Source of the DNA: Acanthornis magna
Taxonomy: Eukaryota > Chordata > Aves > Passeriformes > Acanthizidae
Reading direction: 5' to 3'
Length of the DNA: 64,000 nucleotides
NCBI GenBank assembly: GCA_036785705.1
Contig: JAWUZG010000359.1
Span: forward strand, 904,316 to 968,315
Shown here: positions 25,334-39,000 of the stretch, piece by piece
Position numbering within the stretch: position 1 is the first letter of the stretch
Layout of the letters: the number at the start of each line of letters is the position of its first letter
Program-made: the position numbers and the translations under genes
Notes under the pieces: model-generated
Seen by the model: only the letters and a program-made list of their open reading frames with translations
Database searches by the model: none
What the model was told of the DNA's origin: nothing

Positions 25334-28300
25334 GTAAGGTTCCTCATGGCTCTGTTCTTGTGGTTTTGTTGAGTGCTTTGCCTGATGTATTGCTCACAAT
25401 CTTTTTCCTGTATATCTTTGCTTACAGTGTCATGTGTTTGTATATCCAATGATTTCTAGTCCTGAGAAGACAGCTGGTTTTCATTTGTTTAAGTAGGATG
25501 ATTTCAGAAAGTAATTTCCAGAAAAACTGTTCCAGAAAAAACTCTTCCAAAGAGTTTGGAAGACTGCTATCAGCAAATGCTCTAGACAAGAAAAGAAATA
25601 TTAGGAGAACATGCAAGCTCCAACATTTTTTTTCAGGTGCTTTTTCAGGTTGGAAGAGGAAAGCTGGGAACAGAGGGCACTCAAGGGCTCTCTCTTGACA
25701 CTCCTTTCCTTCTACAAATGCTCTTATGCTATTCTTGCTTTTACTCTTGCCACAACCGTATCCTCAGTATAAAACTGAACAAAGAGAATTTTCAAATGAA
25801 TCAAACTAGAAAGCCTTTTTGAAGTATTTTCCAAGATATCTTGGCCATGCCCTATCACTCAAAAATAGGTCTTAATTTCATCCTATATTATCACAGAGCT
25901 ATGTCAAAAATATTTGTAGGAAGAAAATAGAAATTGTTGCCACCTGGAGCCAGGTAACTATTATTTCACATTCCTCAGGTCTGTGGGAAATATATTGTAA
26001 TTATTTTTTTACTTAATTTATCTATATTTTCCATCAATTTCATTTAAGTTTATTAGTCTATATTAAATGTTTTTGAGGAGGAAGATCTCTTTGCTTTCTC
26101 TTCCGATCTTGTGAATGGAGCCATCCAAAAGCACTGCCATTTTCCTCTTAAAAAGACCAACCGAACAAAACAACCCACTCACATTGTAAAACAGACTTAA
26201 AACTGTCCTAGCAAAAATCTCTTAAAGTGAAGAGTCTCTATCTTTTTACATGTTTAAGCTGGTGACTTAAGTTCACATACAGACTGATACATTTTACCTT
26301 TTGACACAGAAAGAAGGTAAAATGAATAGCGCCATAGATTAAAGTGCTCTGTGACCAGAGGTAGAGCCAAGATCTTCAGTGACAACCTTTATAATATTGG
26401 GCAACAAACCACAACAACAGTTGCTATGTCAGGCCCATGAATATGTGTCTGAGTTATAGCACGTTTTTAACAGTTTGCTAGCTTTGATTTCAAGGTGTCA
26501 GGCAATGCTAAAGCCTCTGCATTTCAGTGTGACGTTGCAGTGATTAAACTTCTAGCCTGAATTTGGTTAGCTTCAGCTTCCATTGATGTGAATTCTTATG
26601 AGTTTGTCTGAGGAAAAAGCAAAGAGTATCTTCCACACTGAGTCTATGCACTAACTGCCTCCTTATCACATCTTAAATAAACTAAACAGGTTGTTTGATG
26701 TAGATGCTTCCAACATGAGTAGTCACATTAAGATAATTGAAGCTTTCTGTGGGGAAACGATGCACACCTTGCTTGTGCATAAGCCAGTGCTTGCCTGCTG
26801 CTGACTGGAGAATATGTGTAATGTGTCCCATTTTGTTATGCATTTCCACGGATAAAGAATGCCCTCAAAGTTACAAGTGTGACTTAATGGTGTCCAAGAC
26901 CTATAGAGATGAAAGGAGCTTCCTAGGAAAACAATTTTTCTCTAGATTTTCTGGTGCTGGAGCTATTAGCAGCTGTTTTCAGCAAAGTAGGAGATGATCA
27001 TGCTGCAGTCTTTTGCCACTGTGAAGGTGTGAGACTGAAAGATGTGTGAAAGTTTTCTCCCTGGATGTTGACCATGGTCGATATGTGGACCTCCTGTTTG
27101 ATCTGCTTAATTTTCAGTTTCCTGGCTGTTTCCTTTGCAGTTTCCTAATTAATTTTGCAATATTCATCCAGACCTTATTGACTGTGCTCCTAGTCTGTGC
27201 TGTGAAAAATCAGCTGAGGAGAAAAGATAAAAAATAAGCCTTTTGCTATTCATATGCTTCACCCTCATAACCATCTTATCCTAGAAACAAACTGGAGAAG
27301 TGGTCTTTTAGGCCTTCTTTAAGTCAGGTGCAATTTCTTCAGCAAATGTGATTTTTTCTTATGCAATCCTCATCCTGTTCCTTCACTGCTGTGTGTTTCT
27401 AAAGCAAAATGGGCAATGCCCCCTCTGCTGTCCTAGCAGACACCTCCTAGTGAGTTGCACTTGCTCCCATTAGCAGATCTACTGATGCCAGTGAGAACAT
27501 GTTGCAAAAAGCAAATGTCTATTTAGCTATTGTTATCTACTTGTTTATAGTCATCATCTAATGCAGCTAACCTTGAAGGATGGCTCTTGACATGACCTTT
27601 AGGGATATTATATTTGATCTGTGTCTAAGAAGCAGTTCAGATAGTTTTGGTTTGGCCTTGGTCTTGAAATAAGGAAAGAGATTCTTCTTTGGAAAAACAA
27701 TGCCAATTTGTCAGTAAATACAACTGTTTGTATTGAAAGGACAGTAAGTCACAGTCAGATTTTTGAATCTGTTAAACAAAGTGTGCTGCTTTTGACCTTT
27801 TAGGGTGTAACTGATTTGGGGGTCACAGTGATTCGATGTCAATCATCTTTCATGTGTACCGTGGAATCTCTGGTAAATCTGTTTAATCTATACTGGCTTG
27901 AGAAGGAAGAGAAAATGATCTGCGGAAGCTGATGTGAAAGGTGCATGTGTTGGGAGTGAATGGTGCTCCTTCTCACTAACCAGTCAGCTTGAGGAAGACA
28001 AGTAGCTGTCCCTGTTTCTTGCAGGTCCTTGTAGTGACCCAAGTCCCTCCCTTTGGATGAGTGCACCTGTGCTTTAGGGCTGTATCACTTCCCTGCTGCC
28101 AGTCATCTGGAAGGGAGGAAATGCCTCTCCAGTGTTTTTTCACCCAAGTACACTGTCACTGCACTCCACCTCAGCAAAAGCCAGCACTGACCTGTGCCTT
28201 CATCCATGTTTTCACTCAATTTGCTGCACAACATATAGGATAATGTACGTGGCATGGAAACTGGGGCACATTTGGTGAAATCAGGAGTCTGCAGACACTG

Positions 28301-31300
28301 CTGCGGTGGCAGGAGGCTCTGTACCTTTATAAGATTGTACTCGGCTTAATCTGCACTTTCTCAGATCAGCTCTAAGTTTGTGAAACATTTTTGTTTATTG
28401 TATTTCCAAATGATATATTTAATTTCTATATACTCAGTGGAGTCTTGACTTGTATGAATGTTTATCCCACAGGCAGTGTTAAGTATCTTGCAAGCAGACC
28501 TGTCTGTGCTTTTCATGGTGTTCATTTATCTACATAGCCCACTCAAGGCTGTTTCAGCACAGGAAATGCTGAAAATGCACAGTGCTTCAACAGTGTATGA
28601 GCTGTTTATCTTCAGATGTACTTTTCAGGGTCTGGTTTGTGTGGTGCACTGAAGAAAACAGATCGAAGTGACATATCCTGTAATTTCATTACCTTTGTCT
28701 TACAAATTTTGTTTGGGCCTGTTCTCAATAGAATAGCACTGGGACCAAAACAGATATATGAAAAATCTTTGAAGTTTGGAACGTATGGGAGGTAGAACAG
28801 ACTTGTGACAGTAGACTCTGCTTGAAAGCTAAGCTGGTAATTTAATATACCGAATGCATTATGGAAACTGTTCATGTTTAGAAGCATCGATAAAGAATCA
28901 GTTCCTAAAGAAAACCAAACTCTGTCTTAGATTTGCACAAATGCTCAGTTCCTGTGTTGGCAGTGAAACATATTTATCCTAGAACCACTTTTTGATGTTC
29001 CTTAGTTCTTTACATCCTGTCTAGTTATTAGCAGCAAACCTCATGTAAAGCAGCTGAGAAATGTTGCCAGGCCAGAAACTAAACTCTGTGTTATATCCTT
29101 TTGAATGTTTGACTAATAGACAAGGAAGATAGCTTCCAGCTAAGGCACAGAATGTCTCATCTTTCTAAGCTGAAATTATTAATTTTACTGAGTTCTCACA
29201 AAGCACAACAAAGTACACAATATAATAAGGAGTCCTGTAAAGAAGTTTTCTGTGCTTTTAATTCTCCTTGAAATCAGGAATGGGCATCAATGATCAAGTT
29301 TTCAACTGAGTCTGGGTTTTCTTGAAAGATCAGATCCTTAAATTTTTGGTGGGATTGTTATTCCCAATTTTTAAAATTTTTTACTTTGGTTTTTCTGAAA
29401 AACAAGCTAAATAGAAATCATAAAATGGCTTATTATTTTATTTGTAAGTATTGAAATGGATATTTGTAGTTTAAAAGTGCAGATTTATACTTTCAAATTC
29501 CTAAAGGCATGGTAATTTCTGTGTGCATCTCCTGAATACTTTTTCAGAGTAAGTCTAGACCAAACTGTAAAAACCATAAATGAAACTTCAATTTTGTATA
29601 GAGATAGGTGAACGAGTTACAGAAAAGAACACATGGAAGTTTTCCATTTCTAATACCCTTCAGAAATAACTCTTCATGGATCAATATTTGGTCTGGTACA
29701 AAATGTGTGATGCTGTTGATTAATCCAGCCAGGTTTGCTTAAACTGAATAGCCTAAAGTCATTCTTAAAGCTCAGAGAAAATGTGACTAAAAATGAGAAA
29801 TGAAATAAAACAAGAATTTGAAAGTATTCCTTCACTAGTAATTATTAAGTCCTCTGTTTGGATCTAGGTAAAAATTTATATTCAGCTCTGCCTGATTCAT
29901 TGCAGTGAGAGCTCTGTATGTCCAGAAAAACCCTGAAATGTTCAATTGATGAGCAGTGTTGGCCAGAATATAGTTTGCCATGCATGTTGCTTTTAAATTT
30001 AGGAAAAGTAAACATTTTTGTTTTGAATATTTTAAACCTGAAAATAGATGTAACATGGGAAATGTGATCCTTATTCTGATCCTATTTCAGATTATGTTAA
30101 AATTAGCTTTAATACCATGCTTTAGCTGGTGGTATGTTTTGAAAAGAACAATTTATGGCAAGTATGTTTTCCTATTTTGGTGTTTCTGAACATAGTTATA
30201 TGACCTATGGCAATCAGGGAATTAGATGTTATATACTTTCAAATAAGGAAACTAAATTTTATATATTCTTACTAATTGTGGGGAATTCCCTCTCCACATA
30301 CCACAGGAAAATCTAGTTGAGTTGATGGTTATAGCTGTGGAAAGAAATATTCATGGAAATATTAGTGAAAAATATGGAAAGGTGGTGCTTCACTCAGGAT
30401 TTAGAGAGATCTATAGTCTTTTCCTTGGTGCTTTCAGGCCGTAACTTGCAAGTCTTACTTGACTGAGTCCCTGGTTCTCTCTTCAGGAGCTGAATGAGGA
30501 GCCAGAAGATGGCTCCTCAGTTCTCATCTCAGCTGGCCAAACTTCTCAGGGCCACATCCCAGGCTGCATCAGACTCATTATTCTTGATCACTTGTACCTC
30601 ATATCCCCACGTGGAGGGAGGGGAGTACTTCTCACCCATGTGGGGCTGCTGGGAAGGTCAATGCTTTGTGAGACTGTGGTGCCCTTGAATATCAGAGGAA
30701 CCAAGGAAGTAACAAAGACTGATCTTTTATTACATAGATCTTGGTGTCCATTCCTCGTGATTTTTTTTTCCTACACATCTTTGCTATATTCTTGATATGT
30801 TCCCTGTGCCTGCTTCTGAAGACTGCATGCTGGGAAGAAGTGACACTGCTGCTTGGCTTTAGGGGCTCGCCTTTTCCTGCACGACTGTGCAGGCGCCCAG
30901 GATGATGCTATGATCAACATCACAGCACCAGCTTCCTTTCTCAACTCTTAGTTGCTTCAGAAATTTATAAGATGCGGGAGGCCACCTTAAAGTCATAAAT
31001 AGCTATGCACTGACGCTGTTTTCATGTCATCAAAAGTCTTTTTGAGCACACTTGCATGGGTGAGCATGGTCAGTACCCACACCCACATCTTAATTTTTAG
31101 TGGCATACATGCACGTAAAAGTCCACCAGCATGGACCTGTGTTTGTATCCCATAAAGTTCTGTGCTTGTCACCTGCACAGCAAAAAATGTGCATATGATT
31201 TTTTTCCCAGATGTACAGATTTTAGTTTGCTTTGCAAATTCTGTGTTTCTATCTAAGCTTTTGGTTATAGTTTGATTTTGATCTCCTAGGCTGCTCCACT

Positions 31301-32850
31301 GCAGTGCAATTTTGATGTCTGGAATGTGACATTTCCATGCATCTCAATTTCAGAAAGAACTGGCTAAATGTATACACTCTGTAGGTATGGAGACTACTTA
31401 AATATTCCTTAAGTCCTCTGGGGTCTGAGTTTTGGCAGCAGTTTTGTCCTCTGACAGTAAAGCCTGAGAAAAGGAAAACAGAGATGAGGAAATAAACTTG
31501 AAGGAGCTCCTTGTGAATGCTGACATTAGCTCAGTAAGGCTGATCTCCATCAGCCCCGTCTATACTCAGTGGAGGAGATGGCATTTGTCCTCCACAGAGG
31601 GAGTCAGAACAGTCAGATTAGGCTTTGCTGGTGGATATTTTTTTCTCCATTGACTGGAGACTATTTCAACACATTATCTACACCTGATTAAATTAACCTT
31701 GATGAGTATTCTTTCTGATGGACTAATCTAAGAACTGAGTTCCAGTCATTAGGAAAGCTGATATGCGAATGGGATCTCTGTATCTTGGGCAACTTACCCT
31801 AAAGATCGGCAAATTAAGCAGCATTATGAAGTTCTTTGTAGATCATTTTGCATTAGGGCTGTGTAATTCTGAGTGGACTTTGATCCGTATTACCGTAGAC
31901 AGGACAGTTTAATGAACACAGGGGAAAAGAGAAATGAGCATTAAGAATAGGGGGGAGGAAGGAAAACAGTCTTATTTGAAACACTGGAGTTCTGACATGA
32001 AATCTTCAGTTTGTATTTTTTCCTCATTAAAACAGAGATGCATGTAATTTTCATTTACTGAGTGAAAAGGGAAATGTGGAGAAAGCAATCTTGTAAATGA
32101 AGGAGATGTTCATGGCAGGAAAACTAGCTAACCCTCACAGCTGGAATATCTTCAGATGGCAGTGGTTCAATATCTGAAAGTACTGACCTTGTGTGGCCTT
32201 GTGGATTGCAAGAGAATTTCAGGAAATAACCTGAGCTAGAATGCTGGGTACTAATGGAACATTAGATACAAAAAGTTAGGCTCAGGCAATGTTATGATTG
32301 CAAGCAGAAAAACAAATTGGAGAACAAACTCATTCACAGTATACTTACTATACTCTAATTACATCATTGAGTACTGCTGATGATGTTTGGGTTCTTTCTT
32401 ACAATTTGAATGGGTGGTTCCATGCGGAAGAAATATTTATATCTATGTTTTATTCTTGTGACAATTTATCAGTTACATATAGCATCGCAGGAAAATGAAA
32501 ATGGGACTGACTCACTAGCTTTCATTTCGCTGTAAAGAAACTGAAGTTGTGTTCTTTTGCTTGATGCGGTGTTGTAATACTCTTTCATGTAGAGAACAGC
32601 TTCTGTTATGCAAGATGGCATACCTTTCTGAGGGTGTTAAGGGAACCACATTCCTAGGGTATTCCCTAGAGGCGCTCTGTTGTCGAAAACGCATAGTCTT
32701 GTTGGGAAGCCCATCTCTTTTGGAAAAATGAGAGCACCACATTCCTGCACTATCACTTCTGTGAAGCTGGTGCATCACAATGGGAAAGTGCACTTTGATA
32801 CTTGTGCAGTAACAAAATTTGTGTCAGCTCCTGTAATATAATACATAAAT
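25334..32850. other. Gene-free AT-rich stretch
   Basis: No recognisable gene, RNA or transposon was seen. A patch around 30480-30900 is less AT-rich, with a short perfect stem at 30876-30893, and could be an unrecognised old repeat. The other open frames are short and lack motifs. Confidence 0.55.
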
Positions 32851-33300
32851 TGGTGTATTTGGTTTGTGTGGCCAGGTTATTACAGGGTGGGCTACAGGGG
32901 TGGCTTCTGTGAAAAGTCTTCCCCATGTCCAGCAGAGTCAGTTGGCTCCAAGATGGAGCCACGAGCAGGCCAAGGCCGAAGCCATCAGAGACAGTGATAG
33001 CACCTCTGGGATACCAGAGTCGAGAAGTGGGAGATAAAAAGCTGTGTGACTTCAGCCAGAGGGAAGTGTGAGAATAGCCCCATTTCTCATTGTCCTAGTC
33101 TGATGTGAGTGGTAATAAATTGTACTAATTTCCCTGTGACTCACCTGTTTTGCCCGTGACAGTAACTGGTCAGTGACTATCCCTGTCCCTATCTTTCCCC
33201 TCCACGAGCCTTTCATTATATTTTCTGTCCCCTGTCCAGCTGGGGAGGCGAATGGTAGAGTGGTGGGCACCCAGTGTACAGCCAATGTCAACCCACCATG
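32851..33300 (+). mobile_element. Decayed ERVL-type LTR fragment
   Basis: The plus strand carries a run of blocks typical of an avian ERVL LTR: a CCATGTCCAGCAGAG-like block, GAGCCACGAGCAGGCCAA-like sequence, AATAAA, then TTTTGCCCGTGACAGTAACTGG, CCACGAGCCTTTC, CCCTGTCCAGCTGGGGAGG, GGTGGGCACC and a terminal CAACCCACCA. It is about 450 bases long, shorter than the 1391-base related LTR at 57656. The middle is therefore deleted or belongs to a shorter subfamily. Ends are approximate and no target-site duplication is seen. It shares the promoter-proximal CCATGTCCAGCAGAG block and the terminal GTCAACCCAC-like block with that LTR, which supports a common family. Confidence 0.85.
33114..33119 (+). 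promoter_or_regulatory. LTR polyadenylation signal AATAAA
   Basis: AATAAA lies between the U3-like part and the conserved GCCCGTGACAGTAACTGG block, the expected place for the R region of this LTR type. Confidence 0.6.
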
Positions 33301-35262
33301 ACTATCAATTTGACATCTGGTGACAGCAAGACAGGTTGAAAGAGCACTGCCAATCTTCCCTGGGAGTGCTTATGCGATATTGTCTCCTACAACAGGTAAA
33401 ACTGTGTCTGCCTCATGAGGATCATATTTCTTTCCTATCCTCAAAGAGGCAGGGTCACAGGAAACATTAAAATGGACTTGAGATAAAATATTTAGATTGG
33501 TATAAGAAATAAATATTAACTGTTGTCAGTTTGGGAGTTAAAATTACTCAGTATTGATTAGGAGTGTTCACATTTAAAAGTGCTTTGAAGTTTGTATGAT
33601 GCAGAAATATCAGAAATATGTTTAATCAAAAGAGGGAAATCTTTTTCCTGCTCTTTGAGTGTGTTTGTATGTGTTTAAAAGAGGATGTTTGCAATTCGGT
33701 GTCCTTAAGACTTAGTGAGGCACGTGCAGAGCACTCTGATGCTGTTTCAGCTGCGCCCTGAACTATGTGCTTGTGTTTCTGCTGAGATTACAGTATGAGC
33801 ATTCAACACTTTGCAGAATAAAGATTTATTTTTTTAGATGTTTGTGTAGTAGTTTAGCCAATTTGTACTGCTGGGGAGGATAGAGGGGGTTGTTTGTGGT
33901 TCATAGTCTTTATGTGAGATCCCCTTGAGGTCATGTGAATACGATCCATTGGCTCTGATAAGGAATGAGATCAGTGGGATTTAACCTCTGTCATGCTTCT
34001 CTTCTACTACTAAACATCTATGTTCTACCAGTTCCACAATATTCATGTGACTGAATACCCATTTTAAGCAATGACTTCATCTATTTTGATTAAAAATTAG
34101 AAAGACAGGAAATGAGATGAGAGACACAGATCTCAGATCTCACTTTGAGGAGAATGTTTCTTGTTTAAGAAAGGACTGCTTTCTGGTTTAAAATATTATG
34201 CCAAGACAGCTGATTCAGTAGGGATAACTATATTAGCAGATTTACATAATCAAATGTAGTTCTCTCCCCCTTTCCCTCAAAAAAGTCACAGATGCTGATG
34301 AAGACATTTTAAAAAAACCCCTTAAAGCAGAAATGCTTTAAAACTTTTTTTAATATCAGTTCAGCTCACACCATTAATCCCTCATAATTCATAAGATCAT
34401 GGTAAGTAAACAAGTAAATATTTAGTAAGTATTTAAAATTACTTCCTGTGTAAATTTCATGTTAATAAATTGAAAATATATTTCGATTAAGGGATTAACA
34501 ACATTTAGTCTTTGTAAGAATGGTGTATTGGATGGCACTGGTAAAAGTACAAAACACTTCAGGATGGAAACGGTGACATACAGAAAACATCTTAAGCTTT
34601 TATTTTTGCATTCTAATTAATTCTACAATAGCATCAAAAGGCTTGAATTTACGGTAGTGCCACCCTGTAGAACTGCCTAAACACATTGTGTGAAATGGTC
34701 TCTGCCTCAAATATATAATGGTAACAGCTAAGGCAACCAGGAAAAAAACCACAGTGAGGTGCAGAAAGGTGCTGAAGGAAATCCAAGAACACTGGGAAGT
34801 GAATCCGGGTTTTATAACACGGATTCAATGCTCAGTCCATTACCATATTGCAGCCACTCTGATTCCTATTTCTTATGGGACTTCTGTGTTTATGGCAGGA
34901 ATTTTGATGTTAGCTGGAAATAAAATGAAGTGCTTGGAGTCTAATTGTAGAAAAGCTTTAAAATAATTTGATTGCTTCACTGTGGACAATTCAAAACTTA
35001 AGGCAGGCACAGCAGTTCAGCTGAGGTGCTAACACTTAAGCTTAGCCCATGGTAATTTTCTCAAACATGTATCGCCTCAATATATATTCGGTTCTGTCAG
35101 AGACAGCTACATATAAAAAGCATTATTGCAGTAAAATTTCCTGAAATTATATAACTATATAGGTGTTTGAAGCCAAGATATACTGTTTGTATTATTTTGG
35201 TGAGTATATGTAAGTTCTTACTAATCAGATCATTGACTTTTTCTCAACCATGTCCAGTGCAC

Positions 35263-35296
35263 CATAAAAGGAATACGTGCATTTATTCCTTTTATG
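35263..35296. repeat. Perfect 13-base inverted repeat (hairpin)
   Basis: CATAAAAGGAATA at 35263-35275 is the exact reverse complement of TATTCCTTTTATG at 35284-35296, with an 8-base loop. It is AT-rich and no function is evident. Confidence 0.85.
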
Positions 35297-35982
35297 ATCT
35301 GTTTAAATAGTATCTGCAAAGTTTCTAGTTTTCATTTATCTCACTTTGATTTGATGTAATTGTAATTGGATGAATGATTTGAAAGCATTTACATTGCCCA
35401 TGCCCTATTTCAAGCAGATCTCATTCAAAATCAGGTCTGTGTTTCTTTTCATCAGACACATTACATTGAGATATGCAGATTCTTCAGAATCAGAATATTA
35501 ATAGGAAGGTGTGTATTTCATTTTTTATTCTATTGAGAGTATTTATTTCTGAATTTTGTATTATCATTTACATAATGTAAAAACAAAATTATACTGTTTT
35601 TATAGCATAATAGATAGACCAATTAAAAGTTGAAATGAAAATTTTGATAGTGCTAAAAATGAATCCATAAAGCAATGTTGAGATCTCCAACCTGTCTTAA
35701 TTTCTTAAGAAAGAACAAAAAGAAAAGATAGAAAAAGAAGTATTTCACAGTATTCTATGTGGTTAGAACAGTTCAGTTTTCATATGCCAGCATTTAGAGT
35801 GATGAATTCAGAATTTGTCTACCATAAATAACGGCTTAAAAATTCAAATGCACGTTGCATTTCCTAGAATATTTGCAGATATAGATATATGATATTTGCA
35901 CTTAAGATATATGAATAAAGCTTAAAATATAACTGCATATTTAGCATCAGTTTTATTCTTCATTTACTCTTCTGAATTTCAG

Positions 35983-36029
35983 GAAAAAGAGGTCGCAAGC
36001 CTTTAACCAATGTGTTCAATAAGGTTCAG
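35983..36029 (+). other. Candidate 47-base microexon with AT-hook-like peptide
   Basis: A pyrimidine-rich tract (TTCATTTACTCTTCTGAATTTCAG, about 35959-35982) gives a good 3' splice acceptor, and CAG|GTAAAA at 36029/36030 gives a moderate donor. With two bases completing a codon from an upstream exon, the exon reads KRGRKPLTNVFNKVQ. RGRKP resembles the core of an AT-hook (minor-groove binding) or a basic nuclear-localisation patch. If the donor is not used, the frame runs on VKEARM and stops, so it could also be a terminal coding segment. The other two frames hit stops inside the exon. I do not recognise the gene. It could be an exon of a large gene whose introns fill the window, or chance. 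Confidence 0.28.
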
Positions 36030-39000
36030 GTAAAAGAAGCTAGAATGTGAGTAATGACATTATTTTTCTTAGAGCTGCATACTTCTGGTATTTGGCTTCT
36101 TCAGTAATGGCTACAACAACCCCTTAATTCTGTATTTCTTAGATGTTTAAACAGTTCTGCTTATTATATGAGGCTACTGAGTACCCAGTGCTGTGGCCCC
36201 CGCTGTCACTGTTAGCAGTCAGGTTACACCAGGGCTACTGACAATCATGAGGCTTGCAAGGTACTTATCAGTTCCATGCCACATGTGCAGGAAAAGGCTG
36301 AAGAATGAATCATAACCTGAATCTGTGCCCACTTTGCCAAAACAAGTTGTTGTAGCCAGTGGGAAGCCTCTTTTGGATGTTAAGTGACTTGTGCATTGCA
36401 AATGTTTTCCAGGACATAGAAGGAGGGAATTGGGTTATAGATGGTGATGGACTTGCACAGAGTGGGTCTGGCTCCTGACCTCTATACTGAAAAGGCAGGG
36501 CCATAGCAAGGCTCATTTTCTCTTCTACTGTACTTCATCATTCAGTCAAAGCCTATTCCTGGGTCCTCCAAGTCTTCATTAGGTTTGGACAGCAGTCAAA
36601 GCTGAGCAAAAGTAGGGTTCCAGCACACATCTATAGGCCCAGCACTATACCTAAATTACCTATGTTTAATACCTTGTTTTTAAATGATGTTGTATTGCTT
36701 CTTGCTAATGCACATATTTGACATATTTTTCTTAACATAACTTTGCAGTCTGTGGTTTACTATGAAAAATATTGAAATTGCCTGCTATCTAAATTATCTG
36801 TCAAAATAACAACCTAAAACCAAGCTGAGCTTATTTTCCCAAACCTAAATAACAGAACTCCTAAAACCCTTCAAAACTATATACGCAGTATTTCAGAATC
36901 AGCTTGTAGAATGACTCCTGTGTCTGGACTATTATAGTTTCTAACATGCTGCTCTTGAAGATGCTGCAAAAAATTAAGTACTGATTTAGATTTTCTTGTT
37001 GTTATTCATGAATATGTGAGCCTGTAGTTGAAAGATGTTACAGTTAATCTCTGGATTTAGTCCTTTGCAGAAATAAAAAGTAGAAGGGACTCAGCATTAT
37101 TAGGCTTGCTTATGCCAGATGACAAGTACTTGAGTGCTCCTGCACAGAAATAGGCTGCCAGATATGCTTTTAGATCTTCCTTTTCTAAAGAATTGAGTGG
37201 ACAGTGAATAAATATTTGAGGCAGCTCCTCTTTCTGTGTTTCAAAACATTCAGCAGAATAAAAGCATACTACTGGAAAATCTTTAGCCTCTTTAAATTCT
37301 AGATTAGATGCAACATTAGTAAGACTTTTTATTTAAACAAAGCAAGACAGATGCTATGTTATCTGGCAAGCAAGTTGCATTGAGCCTTTCTTACAGTATT
37401 TTTTAAAAATAAAGTATGGGTGTGGAATTCCCATACTGGTCCCTCCCTTGTTCCTCATGTCTCCTTCCTCCCCCCAGAGTAATGCAATAACATGCACTAC
37501 TAAAGTTCGATAAAGTCTCCTAAATCCTGATCTTTAGTACTGGAAAAGGTAGGCTTATAATACACCAAATTCTAGACTGTCTTCAGTTACCTGGCACTGT
37601 ATTTACCCAAGCTCACTTGACATGTCATTTGTATTTATTTTAAATACTTGTCTAATCTCTCTGCATTTGGAATCTCATGCTTTTCTCTGGAAACTTAGAA
37701 TTCGGAAGAAAACTTGTGGTTTCATTATGTTGTGTTATTTTTAATAATATTTGTTCTTTCAACTAGGATCTCAAACTACCTCTTATACTGTCCTAATCTT
37801 TTGGCATATGTTATTGCTCTTTAAAATGAATCAGTTGGAATTTCTCCAAATAAATCTTCTCTCAGCTTCAGCTGGGGAAAGGAAGCATAGATGATGAATT
37901 ACCCATTTCAGTTGTATCGATGAGGAATTAGCAATTTCAGACCTGAGCTCCTTCTTGAGCTCCTCCAAGGTGTGAGGCAGAGTCTGGAACACCATCTGGT
38001 CAAAAGGTGTTCTCTTCTAGGGATAATAAATCTTTGGACTATCGGTATTTGGATTATTACATCCTGATGTAATCAGTGCTGTTTGGGTAGTGTTTCATGT
38101 CATATCTTCCTCCAATTTTTGCTTTCTGAAACTGTGTCTTAATTATGATCCATGTTCTGAGACTGCTGAGTTACAGTCACACATTCATGCTGAAGTCACA
38201 GAAGAGCTCATATCAGTTGGGCGTTAACCCCATTTTGTCACCCAAAGAGCTTCAAGAGAAACAGAGATTTTGAGGCTGCTGGTCACACTGTACCGATAAC
38301 AAGTACACAATTCCCTGCACTACATGTGACTTTTGTAGGAAAGACAGGGGAAGAATTTGGTGTAAAATATTTTCACATTCTGAAGTTGACCTTCCTTATT
38401 TTTGTCATTGCCAATTGTATCTGTAGGCATACTACAGACATACCGCTTTCAAACTCTTCACTTGAGTTTAGAACTATTAATTTAATGAACTTAGGGTCCA
38501 AATATATTGTTTGGATATGTAATGAAACATTTCATTCATGTTTCAGCTTTTTTTTCAGTCAGACCTTTCTGGCTATTATGTGCGATGAGAAGTATAAAAC
38601 TGCAGTTTACAAAAAGATAGACTTCCAAATTTTGGACGTACTGAGATACTCATCTCTGCTAAAAGAAAATAAGTTCTGAGAAATTAGAGGGGAAAATATT
38701 TACCCAAGATGCACATCATAAATTCTACCACCTCAAATCATTGGATTTGTGGTGTTATTTCTCACAAAGTGTGGTGGATCTGCCTGTATAAGGCTAAGCT
38801 GTGCCACAATAACTCAACCCTATTAGAGAAAAAAAGACGAAGAGAAGATCATCACCTTTTTATGACTGTCATGGACCTTATTTTTCAAGGGCTAAAGTCA
38901 AAAGCATTGTTGCGTAACTGTTGCAGAGCTTTTTTTCAGAACTGACATTAAAGTTTACAAAGATGAGGATGAGCTGAGCTTTCACGAAACAGCTAAAGCT

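Noticed and set aside
30876..30893. Short perfect stem CCTGCAC/GTGCAGG with 4-base loop
   Set aside because: A seven-base stem is expected by chance in 64 kb. There is no following T-run or other context.
38326..38679. 117-codon plus-strand frame
   Set aside because: It is AT-rich and Phe/Ile/Tyr-rich with no motif, consistent with a chance frame in AT-rich DNA.
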